From: Magnetospirillum sp.
GTDB lineage: Bacteria; Pseudomonadota; Alphaproteobacteria; Rhodospirillales; Magnetospirillaceae
DNA length: 64,000 bases
NCBI GenBank assembly: GCA_024707145.1
Contig: JANQAI010000008.1
Span: 186,001 to 250,000 of the forward strand
Reading direction: 5' to 3'
This document shows, one piece after another, positions 28,765 through 37,325 of this stretch. Position 1 is the first letter of the stretch, and each line of letters starts with the position of its first letter. The notes beneath the pieces are model-generated. The model made no database searches. It saw only the letters and a program-made list of their open reading frames with translations, and was not told where the DNA came from. The translations under genes and the position numbers were made by a program.

Positions 28765-29586
28765 CTAGTGGCAGCGCTTGCTCGGCAGGGGTTCGACGCT
28801 CTGCAGATTGCCGGTCAGGCTGAAATTCTTGAAGCTCTGCACGATCTGCTGTGACACCCCGTTGGGGTGGTAGGTCAGCGCCATCTCGAAATTGGGCAGC
28901 GGGTCCGGGCTGGACACCGGGAAGAAGGCCAGCCGCATGGGCCAGGCCTGCGACGCCAGCAGCGGGCTGGCCCCGGCGGCGGCGAAGGACTGGCTGGGGC
29001 TGCCGATCAGGGCGTTGACCTCGTACGGGCCCTCGGTGCCCGAGCCGTCGAACACCACCCGCCAGAACGACCGCCCGCCGGACCTGGCGGTGTCGAGCAG
29101 GCGCAGGGTGTGCTCGGTGGGGAACAGGGTGCCCTTGGGCAGCGGGATGGAGATGGGCTCGGGCCGGGTGAAGCGGGCGACGCCCCCCTGCCCCTTGCCC
29201 TTGAGGTCGGCGGCGCCTTCCACATCCTCGGTCACCTGGCCGTCGCGCGTGTTGCGCATGCGGAACTTGTAGTGCAGCCCGTCCTTGGATTCCCAGGTGA
29301 TGAAGTCGGTGGTGGACAGCACCTGCCCGCCCTCGGTGTAGGCATAGGTGATGGCGATGCGGTTCTCCACCACCCAGCCGTCGCAGGAATCATCGAATTC
29401 GTAGCTCATGGTGCCCGAGGCGGCGGCGATGCCCGCCCCCGGCTTGATGGTGGACAGGCCCATGGCATAAATGGCCCGGTGCGGCGCCAGATCGGCCGGC
29501 CCTGCCGCCGCCGTGGCTCCCAAACCCGCCGAGGCGCCCAACACCACCGAGGCAACCGCCGCGGCCCAAACCCGCCGAACCATCAA
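28765..29586 (-). CDS. eipB: EipB-family periplasmic cell-envelope protein (DUF1849)
   Basis: A 273-residue exported protein with an N-terminal signal peptide (about residues 1-28, cut after an ATAAAG stretch). It matches EipB/DUF1849: APHRAIYAMGLS at the mature start, the SYEFDDSCDGWVVENR segment with one Cys, and a second Cys near the end (LPSKRC), which pair in a conserved disulfide. In Brucella, EipB is a beta-spiral periplasmic protein needed for envelope integrity. Two start codons are adjacent (MMV). The gene is divergent from a small-protein pair, with a 256-bp shared upstream region holding phased repeats. Confidence 0.88.
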   Translation of the reverse strand: MMVRRVWAAAVASVVLGASAGLGATAAAGPADLAPHRAIYAMGLSTIKPGAGIAAASGTMSYEFDDSCDGWVVENRIAITYAYTEGGQVLSTTDFITWESKDGLHYKFRMRNTRDGQVTEDVEGAADLKGKGQGGVARFTRPEPISIPLPKGTLFPTEHTLRLLDTARSGGRSFWRVVFDGSGTEGPYEVNALIGSPSQSFAAAGASPLLASQAWPMRLAFFPVSSPDPLPNFEMALTYHPNGVSQQIVQSFKNFSLTGNLQSVEPLPSKRCH

Positions 29587-29842
29587 ACCCCTCCAGGGCT
29601 AAATACGGACTTCATTATACATTGCACGATCCGCGCCACCAGCGCATACCGCATGCCCCATCCGGGGGAATACGCATATCCCACTCGGCGGAACTTGCCC
29701 AGCAGCCGGCACATCCTGCCGGGCAGGCGGCAAATTCTGCCCATCGGCGGACACCTTTTTCGCGGCGCAGCGTACCTCCTCATGTGGCATGCGCCTTGCG
29801 CTGTGTCCAGGGCTGGGGGCAGACACGACGGGAGGGAATGCT
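29587..29842. other. Intergenic region with phased repeats between eipB and the EGSL pair
   Basis: This stretch contains no gene. Its left part is AT-rich (TTCATTATACATTGCA near 29610) and may hold the eipB promoter on the minus strand. From 29687 a run of spaced repeats leads towards the + strand gene at 29843, annotated separately. The final GGAGGG at 29831-29836 is the ribosome site of that gene. Confidence 0.5.
29687..29741. promoter_or_regulatory. Three operator-like repeats phased at 21 bp
   Basis: Three 13-bp sites of the form GGC(A/G)-N5-TGCC start at 29687, 29708 and 29729, exactly 21 bp apart (two helical turns). They read GGCGGAACTTGCC, GGCACATCCTGCC and GGCAAATTCTGCC. Another TGCC half-site occurs in the same phase at 29654-29657. 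Fixed helical phasing of a palindromic core suggests cooperative binding of a dimeric regulator to one face of the DNA. The regulator is unknown; either flanking gene could be the target. Confidence 0.5.
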
Positions 29843-30136
29843 GTGACGCTCGACTTCACACCCGACTGGCTGAGCACGGTTTCCACCGCGGAAGCCACGG
29901 CCGCCACCCCCACATGCCGCAGCGTCTTCGTGCCCGCCGTGCCGGCGCCGCACCTGCCGCCGCCCGGCGCGCCGGCGGCGCCATCCATGGCGCAGGTGGC
30001 GCGACTGGTGGAAGAATTGTTCGCGGAGGGTTCGTTGAGTTTCGAACAATTATGTTCGCTCTCCAACGTCCCCGAACTGAAGTCCCTGCTGGCGGAGACG
30101 GTTTCGGGCGCGCCCTCGCGCCGGCGGCGCCCTTGA
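29843..30136 (+). CDS. Small EGSL-motif protein 1, unknown function
   Basis: A 97-residue protein starting at a GTG, with GGAGGG 6 nt upstream. The N-terminal half is Pro/Ala-rich and probably unstructured (VPAVPAPHLPPPGAPAAPS). The C-terminal half is helical with VARLVEELFAEGSLSFEQL and a basic tail (SRRRRP). The core ELFAEGSL resembles ELYVEGSL in the next gene, so the two are probably paralogues. An in-frame ATG at 29789 would place the start before the ribosome site and is less likely. I do not recognise the family. Confidence 0.6.
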   Translation: MTLDFTPDWLSTVSTAEATAATPTCRSVFVPAVPAPHLPPPGAPAAPSMAQVARLVEELFAEGSLSFEQLCSLSNVPELKSLLAETVSGAPSRRRRP

Positions 30137-30146
30137 GGAACGACCC

Positions 30147-30584
30147 ATGAGTCTGCTGGGCGCGCTGACCCGCCGCATCGCCTCCCCTCCCGACGCGAAG
30201 CAGGCCGAACCGGCCCCGGTGATGACCATGCCGGCGCCGCCCACGGTGATCGCCTTGCCGCCGCCGCGCGAGCGGCGGCCGCGCCATGACCTGCGCCATA
30301 TCTCGCCCCGCCGCTTCGCCGAGATCACACACGAACTCTATGTGGAAGGCAGCCTGAAATGGGCCGAGTACCAACTGGTGGGCTTCCCCAGCGAGCTGCA
30401 CCCGGCCTATGACACCACCATCGGCGCCCTGACCGGGCAGAAGGCGGAACCCAACCGCCCACGCGACCTGCTGGCAGAATGGGAAAACCGCCTGGATTTC
30501 ATGCGCCGCCACGCCGATCCGGCGGTCCTGGTGGCCGAGCGCGCCCTTGACGTGCTGCGGCGCCAAGCCGAACCGCGCGCCTAA
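30147..30584 (+). CDS. Small EGSL-motif protein 2, unknown function
   Basis: A 145-residue cytosolic protein, 10 bp downstream of its relative. It begins with a basic segment and a Pro-rich linker (VMTMPAPPTVIALPPP), then a helical core with RFAEITHELYVEGSLKWAEYQ, GFPSELHPAYDTTIGALTG and a C-terminal helix (WENRLDFMRRHADPAVLVAERALDVLRR). It shares the EL-x2-EGSL core with the upstream gene product. TGAGGAACGACCC precedes the ATG. No known function. Confidence 0.65.
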   Translation: MSLLGALTRRIASPPDAKQAEPAPVMTMPAPPTVIALPPPRERRPRHDLRHISPRRFAEITHELYVEGSLKWAEYQLVGFPSELHPAYDTTIGALTGQKAEPNRPRDLLAEWENRLDFMRRHADPAVLVAERALDVLRRQAEPRA

Positions 30585-30608
30585 CGGTCAGTCGCGAGGC
30601 GATAACGG

Positions 30609-31475
30609 TCAGCCGCGCGGCTGCACCGCCACCAGCGAGCCCAGCCCGCCCTCGCTGAAAGCCAGCAGACCGGCGGGAAACGCGGACACCCGGCGATCGG
30701 GCAACGCGGCGCTGACCTTGCTGAAAGCTTCCGAACCGCGCCCATCCTCGAAATCCGGCACCACCACGGCGGCACCCGCCGCCAGGCAATCGGCATAGCA
30801 GCCCGCCCCCTTCCTCGGCTCCGGCAGTTCCAGCAGCGTGAGCTTGCGGCCACGGGCGTCCGACGCCGCCTCCAGGATCAGGTAATTGGCCGGATGGGGC
30901 GGCAAGGCCACCAGGCCGGTGCCGAGATAGCAGACGCCCGGGGGCGCCAGCCACACCACCTGCTCCAGGCCCAGCCAGTGCCGCAAGGCGTTTTCGGCCG
31001 CCGCCATGTCCGGCAGGTCGGCGACCACCAGCGCGGTTCCCTCGCCATCGGTTTCGATCCAGATGGGCAGGGCCGCCGGTGGCTCCACCACCGGCACGCC
31101 CGCCTGCTCGGCCATCCGCCGCCCCAAGGGCGTGCGCGCCAGGGCGGCCACCAGCCGGCCATCGCCGTCCACCAGCCACAGCGGCGCCTGCCGGCGCAGT
31201 GGAGAGGCATCGTATTCGGCCGCCATGGCAGCCACGTTGGAAGGCGTGCGCAACGCCACCAGGGCGGAATCCTGGCTGGAGCAGATCAGCGACACCGGAG
31301 CGTGGTCGGACAGCAATTCGGCCAGCCCCAGGCAATCCTCGCGGGTGGCTTCGTCGCGTTCCTTGTCGCCGCTGGCCGGAGGCCAGATCATCCAGAACCG
31401 CCCGGGAGGCGCCCAGGCAGGGGCCAGCCTCCAGCCGAGTTCACGCGGATTCGTCGGGGCCGTCACCTTCGCCAT
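30609..31475 (-). CDS. Agmatine deiminase-like protein lacking catalytic residues
   Basis: A 288-residue protein aligning with peptidylarginine/agmatine deiminases by landmark. TNPRELGWRLAPAWAPPGRFWMIWPP matches the family N-terminus, LGLEQVVWL matches LGVEQVIWL, and AAGAAVVVPDFEDGRGSEAF matches the NGGVVAPGFGDPLDAEA segment. At each catalytic place the residues differ. The WVRDTGP motif becomes SPLRRQAP, the DGHVDN loop is absent, and the terminal GGGNIHCIT with the nucleophilic Cys becomes EGGLGSLVA. It is shorter than the usual ~350-370 residues. This points to a non-catalytic family member. The alignment is by eye. Confidence 0.7.
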   Translation of the reverse strand: MAKVTAPTNPRELGWRLAPAWAPPGRFWMIWPPASGDKERDEATREDCLGLAELLSDHAPVSLICSSQDSALVALRTPSNVAAMAAEYDASPLRRQAPLWLVDGDGRLVAALARTPLGRRMAEQAGVPVVEPPAALPIWIETDGEGTALVVADLPDMAAAENALRHWLGLEQVVWLAPPGVCYLGTGLVALPPHPANYLILEAASDARGRKLTLLELPEPRKGAGCYADCLAAGAAVVVPDFEDGRGSEAFSKVSAALPDRRVSAFPAGLLAFSEGGLGSLVAVQPRG

Positions 31476-31543
31476 CCTCCCATCGGCTTGCCGACTCGGT
31501 CACATGGGATAGGCGACGCACCGTCTCAAGGGGAGCCCATCCC

Positions 31544-31675
31544 TCAGGACAGGCCGTCCAGCACCAAGGCATGGTTCTCGGGACCGACCACCTGCATCGG
31601 CGTATCGGGCATCATGGCGGCGGGAGCGCAGCCGAGCAGCAGGGCGACGGTCGCCAGCAGCCAGAAAGTCTTCAT
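31544..31675 (-). CDS. Tiny lipoprotein
   Basis: A 43-residue protein with a lipoprotein signal peptide: MKTFWLLATVALLLGCAP, with the lipobox LLGC putting the lipidated Cys at residue 16. Only 27 residues remain after cleavage (APAAMMPDTPMQVVGPENHA and a short end). A strong GGAGGACGAT lies before the ATG. Very short lipoproteins of this type occur in many proteobacterial envelopes; the role here is unknown. Confidence 0.6.
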   Translation of the reverse strand: MKTFWLLATVALLLGCAPAAMMPDTPMQVVGPENHALVLDGLS

Positions 31676-31783
31676 ATCGTCCTCCGTCGATGCGGAGGCG
31701 CAGTCTATGCCCTTGGCGGCATTTGCGGCTGGAGGCATCCGTTCACCCCCGATCAGGGGAGGGCTTCGTCGGAAGAGGTACGC

Positions 31784-31811
31784 AAAAAGAGGGGCCCCGC
31801 TGGGCCCCTCT
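31784..31811 (-). terminator. Intrinsic terminator after aspS
   Basis: Read on the minus strand, AGAGGGGCCC (31811-31802) pairs with GGGCCCCTCT (31797-31788) and is followed by TTTT. It lies 20 bp after the aspS stop. The GC-rich stem and T-tract are typical of an intrinsic terminator. Confidence 0.75.
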
Positions 31812-31831
31812 GGTCGTTCCGGCGCGTGCCG

Positions 31832-33619
31832 TCAGCCTTCCTTCTTCGGCTTGGGCAGGTCGGGCTTGATGTGCAGTTCCTTCCAGCGGGCCGCGTCCAC
31901 CTCGGCGGGGGCGCCCATCAGCAGGTCCTGGGCCTGCTGGTTCATGGGGAACAGGATGACCTCGCGGATGTTGGGCTGGTCGGCCAGCAGCATGACGATA
32001 CGGTCGACGCCGGGGGCCGAGCCGCCATGCGGCGGCGCGCCGTAGCGGAAGGCGTTGAGCATGCCGCCGAACTTCTCCTCCACCACTTCCGGGCCATAGC
32101 CGGCGATGCCGAAGGCCTTGATCATGATGTCGGCGCGGTGGTTGCGGATGGCGCCCGAGGACAGTTCCACGCCGTTGCAGACGATGTCGTACTGGTAGGC
32201 CTTGATGTCCAGCGGGTTCATGGTTTCCAGCGCCTCCATGCCGCCCTGGGGCATGGAGAAGGGATTGTGGCTGAAGTCGATCTGGTTGGTCTCTTCGTTC
32301 AGCTCGTACATGGGGAAATCCACGGTCCAGCAGAACTTGAAGATGTCCTTTTCCAGCAGGTCCAGCTCGTTGCCGACCTTGGTGCGGACCAGGCCGGCGA
32401 ACTTGGCGGCCGGCAGTTCCTTGTCGCAGGCGAAGAAGACGGCGTCGCCGTCCTTGAGGCCCGCGGCCTCCTTGATGGCGGCGACGCGGTCGGCTTCCAG
32501 GTTCTTGGCGATGGGGCCCTTGGGGCCGTCCTCGGCGAACTGGATGTAGCCCAGGCCGCCGGCGCCGTTCTCACGCGCCCACTCGTTCAGCTTGTCGAAC
32601 CAGGACCGCGGCTGGTTGGCGGCACCCGGCGCCGGGATGGCGCGCACCACGGCGCCCTTGTCCACCAGCTTGGCGAACAGGCCGAAGCCCGAGGCGCGGA
32701 ACTGCTCGGTGACGTCGGAAATCTCGATGGGGTTGCGCAGATCGGGCTTGTCCGAACCGTACTTCAGCATGGACTCGGCGTAGGGAATGCGCGGGAACGG
32801 CGCCGGCGTCACCTTGCGGCCGCCGCCGAATTCCCGGAACACGCCTTCCAGCACCGGCTCGATGGCGGCGAACACGTCGTCCTGAGTGACGTAGCTCATC
32901 TCGAAATCGAGCTGGTAGAACTCGCCCGGGGAGCGGTCGGCGCGGCCGGCCTCGTCGCGGAAGCACGGCGCGATCTGGAAGTACTTGTCGAAGCCCGCCA
33001 CCATGAGCAGTTGCTTGAACTGCTGCGGCGCCTGCGGCAGGGCGTAGAACTTGCCGGGATGCAGGCGGGCGGGCACCAGATAGTCGCGGGCGCCCTCGGG
33101 GCTCGACGCGGTCAGGATCGGGGTCTGGAACTCGGTGAAGCCCTGGTTGATCATGGCGTTGCGCAGGTAGGCGATGACCTTGGAGCGCAGCATCATATTG
33201 GCGTGCACGTCCTCGCGGCGCAGGTCGAGGAAACGGTACTTGAGGCGCATGTCCTCGGGGTATTCCTGGTCGCCGGCCACCTGCATGGGCAGCACATCGG
33301 CGATGGACTGGATCTCGATCTCGGCCACCTGCAGCTCGATCTCGCCGGTGGGCAGCTTGGGGTTCACCGTCTCGGGGCTACGCTTGGCCACCCTGCCGGT
33401 GACGGTGATGACGCTTTCCGGGCGCGCCTTCTCCAGGGTGGCGAACACCGCGCTGGAGATGTCGAGCACGCACTGGGTCAGGCCGTAATGGTCGCGCAGG
33501 TCGACGAACAGCAGGTTGCCGTGATCGCGCTTGCGATGGACCCAACCGGAGAGGCGAGCGGTGGCGCCGGCATCCTCGATCCGAAGCTGGCCGCAGGTGT
33601 GGGTACGGTAAGCGTGCAT
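31832..33619 (-). CDS. aspS: Aspartyl-tRNA synthetase (bacterial type)
   Basis: A 595-residue class II synthetase charging tRNA with aspartate. The N-terminal OB-fold carries [25 protein letters not shown]. Motif 1 lies around [23 protein letters not shown], motif 2 in [23 protein letters not shown], and motif 3 in GVDRIVMLL near the C-terminus. The bacteria-specific GAD insertion lies between motifs 2 and 3 (about 285-420). Alphaproteobacterial enzymes of this type are often non-discriminating and also make Asp-tRNA(Asn), but that cannot be read directly. GGAGGCCCC precedes ATG 33619. The usual aspS-rnd neighbourhood is interrupted by a secreted dehydrogenase gene. Confidence 0.96.
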   Translation of the reverse strand: MHAYRTHTCGQLRIEDAGATARLSGWVHRKRDHGNLLFVDLRDHYGLTQCVLDISSAVFATLEKARPESVITVTGRVAKRSPETVNPKLPTGEIELQVAEIEIQSIADVLPMQVAGDQEYPEDMRLKYRFLDLRREDVHANMMLRSKVIAYLRNAMINQGFTEFQTPILTASSPEGARDYLVPARLHPGKFYALPQAPQQFKQLLMVAGFDKYFQIAPCFRDEAGRADRSPGEFYQLDFEMSYVTQDDVFAAIEPVLEGVFREFGGGRKVTPAPFPRIPYAESMLKYGSDKPDLRNPIEISDVTEQFRASGFGLFAKLVDKGAVVRAIPAPGAANQPRSWFDKLNEWARENGAGGLGYIQFAEDGPKGPIAKNLEADRVAAIKEAAGLKDGDAVFFACDKELPAAKFAGLVRTKVGNELDLLEKDIFKFCWTVDFPMYELNEETNQIDFSHNPFSMPQGGMEALETMNPLDIKAYQYDIVCNGVELSSGAIRNHRADIMIKAFGIAGYGPEVVEEKFGGMLNAFRYGAPPHGGSAPGVDRIVMLLADQPNIREVILFPMNQQAQDLLMGAPAEVDAARWKELHIKPDLPKPKKEG

Positions 33620-33779
33620 GGGGCCTCCAAGCGCTCCCGCGCGGGGAGCGACAACATCCGAGACGGGGAAAAAGGCATAAGGGGGTCGATTCGTCAAGGC
33701 CGGCAATGGTCAGGCCAGCGGAACCGAACCGCGGGCGGCGCTGTTGTCGCGACGACCCTACAGGCGGCGGAGGGCCGGC

Positions 33780-35351
33780 ATGCCCACCACCAATCAGATC
33801 ATCGGCACCAGCGGTGCCGACACCCTGGCCGGAACGGCCGCCGGCGACCTGATCTACGGCTATGCCCCCGCTAGCGCCGACGCCTCCCCCATCAGGGCCG
33901 AAACGGTCGCCGCCGGACTGTCCGTCCCGCTGGCCGCCACCGCCCCCGGCGGCGACCTCGACCACCTGTTCGTGGCCGAGCAGGGCGGCCGCATCCAGGT
34001 GATCGACCTGAACGCCGACACGGTGGCGCCGCAACCCTTCCTGGACATATCGGACCAGGTACGGGCGGAAGGCGAAGGCGGCCTGACCGGGCTGGCCTTC
34101 GACCCCGATTATGCGTCCAACGGCCTGTTCTACGTGACCATGACCAACCTGGCGGGCGACACCGAGCTGCGCGCCTATCATTCCGCGGCGGGCATGCTGC
34201 AATCGGACACCTTGCTGACCGTCGACCATCCCGACCAGTTCTCCAATCACTATGGCGGCTGGCTGGATTTCGGCCCGGACGGCATGCTGTATGTGGGCCT
34301 GGGCGACGGCGGCGGTGCCGGCGACCCGTTCGGCAACGGCCAGAACGCCGACAGCCTGCTGGGCAAGATCCTGCGGATCGACGTCGCCCAGGACGGCTTC
34401 CCCGCCGACCCCGCCCGCGACTACGCCATCCCGTCCGACAACCCGTTCGCCGATGGCCCCGGCGCGGACGAGGTGTGGGCGCTGGGGTTGCGCAATCCCT
34501 GGCGGGCCAGCTTCGACGTGGACGGCAGGCTGTATATCGGCGATGTCGGCCAGGCCCGGTGGGAAGAGGTGGATTTGGGCCAGGCGGGCGGCAATTACGG
34601 CTGGAACCGGTTCGAGGGACCGGCCCCCTTCGCCGCACCAGCGGGCAGCGCCGATCCCTTCCTCCCGCCCATCTTTTCCTACGATCACAGCCTGGGCGAC
34701 GCCATCATCGGCGGTGCCGTCTATCGCGGCCCGGCCGAGGCGCTGCAGGGCGCCTATATGTTTGCCGACAACGGTTCGGGCCGCCTGTGGACCCTGCGGC
34801 CCGACGATGGCGTCTTCACCGCCGCCGAGCGGGCCGGACAGCTGGACTTTTCGGGAACCGCCCGGCTGGAGCACCCCACCTCGTTCGGCGAGGACGGTCG
34901 CGGCAACCTCTACGCCACCGACCAGGACGGCGACGTCTTCCGCCTGACCCCGCAGGGCGGCCCGGCCGACGGGGCCGACACCATCACCGCCGGCCTGGGC
35001 GACGACATCATCTTCAGCGGCGGCGGCAACGACATGATCGGGGCGGGCGGAGGCGCCGACCGCCTGTCCGGCCAAAGCGGCGACGATACGCTGGACGGTG
35101 GTCTCGGCGACGACCGGATGGCGGGAGGAACCGGCGCCGACCGCTTCGTCGTGACCGGCGGCCACGACACCATCGACGACTTCAGCCCAGGCAGCGACAA
35201 TCTGGCCTCGCCCTTCGCCGGTACCGACGCCCTCGACCTCGCGCGCCAGTCGGATGGCGGCGTGGTGCTGGAACTGGGCGACGGAATCCAGGCGGTTCTC
35301 AAGGGGGTGGCGCTGCCCAGCCTGCAACCGGGGGATTTCGTCCTGGCCTGA
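33780..35351 (+). CDS. Secreted PQQ-type sugar dehydrogenase-like protein with RTX repeats
   Basis: A 523-residue protein with no N-terminal signal peptide. Residues about 35-390 form a glucose/sorbosone dehydrogenase beta-propeller: LTGLAFDPDYASNGLFYVT, GGWLDFGPDGMLYVGLGDGGGAGDP, GLRNPWRASFDVDGRLYIGDVGQ and GGNYGWNRFEG. RTX calcium-binding nonapeptides follow (GLGDDIIFSGGGNDMIG, GGGADRLSGQSGDDTLDGG). A single RTX-like repeat also lies at the extreme N-terminus (GTSGADTLAGTAAGDLIYG). The C-terminal repeats and missing signal peptide indicate type I secretion, although no T1SS genes are nearby. It probably oxidises extracellular sugars or binds them. GGAGGG precedes the ATG. Confidence 0.82.
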   Translation: MPTTNQIIGTSGADTLAGTAAGDLIYGYAPASADASPIRAETVAAGLSVPLAATAPGGDLDHLFVAEQGGRIQVIDLNADTVAPQPFLDISDQVRAEGEGGLTGLAFDPDYASNGLFYVTMTNLAGDTELRAYHSAAGMLQSDTLLTVDHPDQFSNHYGGWLDFGPDGMLYVGLGDGGGAGDPFGNGQNADSLLGKILRIDVAQDGFPADPARDYAIPSDNPFADGPGADEVWALGLRNPWRASFDVDGRLYIGDVGQARWEEVDLGQAGGNYGWNRFEGPAPFAAPAGSADPFLPPIFSYDHSLGDAIIGGAVYRGPAEALQGAYMFADNGSGRLWTLRPDDGVFTAAERAGQLDFSGTARLEHPTSFGEDGRGNLYATDQDGDVFRLTPQGGPADGADTITAGLGDDIIFSGGGNDMIGAGGGADRLSGQSGDDTLDGGLGDDRMAGGTGADRFVVTGGHDTIDDFSPGSDNLASPFAGTDALDLARQSDGGVVLELGDGIQAVLKGVALPSLQPGDFVLA

Positions 35352-35417
35352 GCCGTACCGAAAGAGGACAACGCCCGCCCTTGCCCCGCCTAACGCTTGG
35401 GTGTATCACTCTCGGCC

Positions 35418-36608
35418 ATGCCGATGATCGCCGATACCCAGGAATTGGCTGCGTTCTGCGCGCGGCTTTCCTCCGCCCCCTATATCACCGTGGACACCGA
35501 GTTCATGCGGGAGAAGACCTACTTCCCGCAGCTCTGCCTGGTGCAGGTGGCCGGGCCGGACGAGGCGCGCGCCATCGATCCGCTGGCTCCCGGCATGGAT
35601 CTGGCGCCGCTGTTCGACCTGCTGGCGAATCCCAAGGTGCTGAAGGTGTTCCACGCCGCCCGCCAGGACGTGGAGATCTTCCTGCATCTGGCCGGCGCCG
35701 TGCCCACCCCCCTGTTCGACACCCAGGTGGCGGCCATGGTGTGCGGCTTCGGCGATTCCGTCGGTTACGAAACGCTGGCCAGCCAGTTGGCCAAGGCCCG
35801 CATCGACAAGTCCATGCGCTTCACCGACTGGTCGCTGCGGCCATTGACCGAAAAGCAGGTGCAGTACGCCCTGGCCGACGTCACCCATCTGCGCGTGGCC
35901 TACGAGAAGCTGCTGCGCAAGCTGGAGAAGAACGGGCGGCTGGAATGGCTGTCCGAGGAAATGGCCGAGCTGACCAATCCCAACACCTACCGCACCAACC
36001 CCGAGGACGCCTGGCGCCGGCTGAAGCCGCGCTCCAGCAGCCCGAAATTCCTGGCGGTGCTGAAGGAACTGGCGGCGTGGCGCGAGCGCGAGGCGCAGGA
36101 GCGCGACATTCCGCGCCAGCGCATGCTGCGCGACGAAACCTTGATGGAGATCGCCGCCCACCATCCCGCCAACACCGCCGAGCTGGGCCGCACCCGCGGG
36201 CTGGGCAAGGGGCTGGTGGAAGGCAAGATGGGCGTCGCCCTGCTGGACGCGGTCAAGCGCGGCCTGGAATTGCCCGAGGACCAGATCCCCAAGCCGCCCG
36301 AGCGCGTGGAACTGCCGCGCGGCCTGGGCCCGGTGGTGGACCTGCTCAAGGTGCTGCTGAAGATGAAGTGCGACGAGCACGGCGTCGCCCAGAAGCTGGT
36401 GGCCAACGTGGCCGACATCGAGGCCATCGCCGCCGCCGACGATGCCGATGTCGCCGCCCTGCACGGCTGGCGGCGCGAGCTGTTCGGCGAGGATGCGCTG
36501 GCACTGAAGCACGGCCGCCTTGCTCTGGGCTTCTGCACCGACGGCCGCCGGCTGCGGCTGGTCCCGCTGGACCCGGCCGAGGCTCCGGCCGACGTCGAAG
36601 CCGAGTAA
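35418..36608 (+). CDS. rnd: Ribonuclease D
   Basis: A 396-residue 3'-to-5' exoribonuclease that trims tRNA precursors. The DEDD nuclease core begins with the Asp26/Glu28 pair in TVDTEFMREKTYFPQLCLVQ, continues with VFHAARQDVEIF (second Asp) and ends with VQYALADVTHLRVAY (Asp and Tyr). One HRDC domain follows (REREAQERDIPRQRMLRDETLMEIA), and a second helical region near the C-terminus fits the RNase D layout. ATG 35418 is preferred over an in-frame TTG at 35397. The next gene starts in a TAATG overlap. Confidence 0.93.
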   Translation: MPMIADTQELAAFCARLSSAPYITVDTEFMREKTYFPQLCLVQVAGPDEARAIDPLAPGMDLAPLFDLLANPKVLKVFHAARQDVEIFLHLAGAVPTPLFDTQVAAMVCGFGDSVGYETLASQLAKARIDKSMRFTDWSLRPLTEKQVQYALADVTHLRVAYEKLLRKLEKNGRLEWLSEEMAELTNPNTYRTNPEDAWRRLKPRSSSPKFLAVLKELAAWREREAQERDIPRQRMLRDETLMEIAAHHPANTAELGRTRGLGKGLVEGKMGVALLDAVKRGLELPEDQIPKPPERVELPRGLGPVVDLLKVLLKMKCDEHGVAQKLVANVADIEAIAAADDADVAALHGWRRELFGEDALALKHGRLALGFCTDGRRLRLVPLDPAEAPADVEAE

Positions 36609-37222
36609 TGCCGGCTGCGTCCCCGCCCCGCTATTCCGACGTCCAGATTGCCGCCAGACAGGCCGCCCTGCGGGCGCTGACATCCGGCCAGGGCCTCGCC
36701 GCCGCCGCGCGCGCCGCCATCGACACCGCCGAAACCTTCCTGGCCCGGATCATTGACGCCGTCGACCTGCACGAGCAGATCGCCGCCATCCAGTGCGCCG
36801 CCGGCTGCTACCATTGCTGCCACCAGATGGTGGGCATCACCAGCGCCGAACTGGCGCTGGCCCGCGAGGCGGTGGACGCCCTGCCCGAACCCCAGCGCGG
36901 TGCCACCCGCGCCCGCATCAAGGACATGGCCGAACGCGGCAGGGGGCTGGACCAGGCCGGCTGGTGGCAGGCGCGACTGCGCTGCGCCCTGCTGGACGAA
37001 GAGGGGCGCTGCCTGATCCACGCCGCGCGCCCCCTGCCCTGCCGGGCCATGAATTCGTACAGCGCCGAAACCTGCCGCCGCTCCCATGCCGGCGAACGGC
37101 TGCAGATTCCCATGCTGGCGGCCCAGCACCGCATCCACGGCCATGCCCAGCTCGGCCTTGCCCAGGCCCTGGCCGAGAGCGGCGAGGACACCATGGTGGT
37201 GGGCCTGGGAACCGCGCTTTAA
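36608..37222 (+). CDS. YkgJ-family cysteine-cluster protein
   Basis: A 204-residue cytosolic protein with the cysteine cluster of the YkgJ/zinc- or iron-chelating family: CAAGCYHCCHQ (about residues 60-70), then RCALLDEEGRCLIHAARPLPCRAMNS with three more Cys, and ETCRRSH. The spaced cysteines probably bind a metal or an Fe-S cluster. The start ATG overlaps the rnd stop (TAATG), so it is translated with rnd. No direct function is established for this family. The gene ends just before a long inverted repeat. Confidence 0.83.
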   Translation: MPAASPPRYSDVQIAARQAALRALTSGQGLAAAARAAIDTAETFLARIIDAVDLHEQIAAIQCAAGCYHCCHQMVGITSAELALAREAVDALPEPQRGATRARIKDMAERGRGLDQAGWWQARLRCALLDEEGRCLIHAARPLPCRAMNSYSAETCRRSHAGERLQIPMLAAQHRIHGHAQLGLAQALAESGEDTMVVGLGTAL

Positions 37223-37233
37223 AATTAGAGAAG

Positions 37234-37319
37234 CCCCCACCCCGGCCCTCCCCCGCTACGCGAGGGAGGGAGTGCACGCCCCCTCCCCTGCCGAAGGCGG
37301 GGGAGGGCCGGGGTGGGGG
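37234..37319. repeat. Inverted repeat with 22-bp perfect arms between convergent genes
   Basis: The arms 37234-37255 and 37298-37319 are exact 22-bp inverted repeats made mainly of C and G runs. The 42-bp centre contains imperfect copies of the same words (GAGGGAGGGAG and CCCCTCCCC). It lies between the convergent ends of the Cys-cluster gene and metY. The arm resembles the hairpin after prk at 3950-3987 and, more loosely, 47600-47700. This suggests a dispersed family of extragenic repeats in this genome. Confidence 0.75.
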
Positions 37320-37325
37320 CGCCCC

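Noticed and set aside
29687..29741. Sigma-54 promoter reading of the GGCA-TGCC repeats
   Set aside because: A -24/-12 promoter needs GG-N10-GC; here the GG to GC distance is 8, and the repetition at 21 bp fits operators better.
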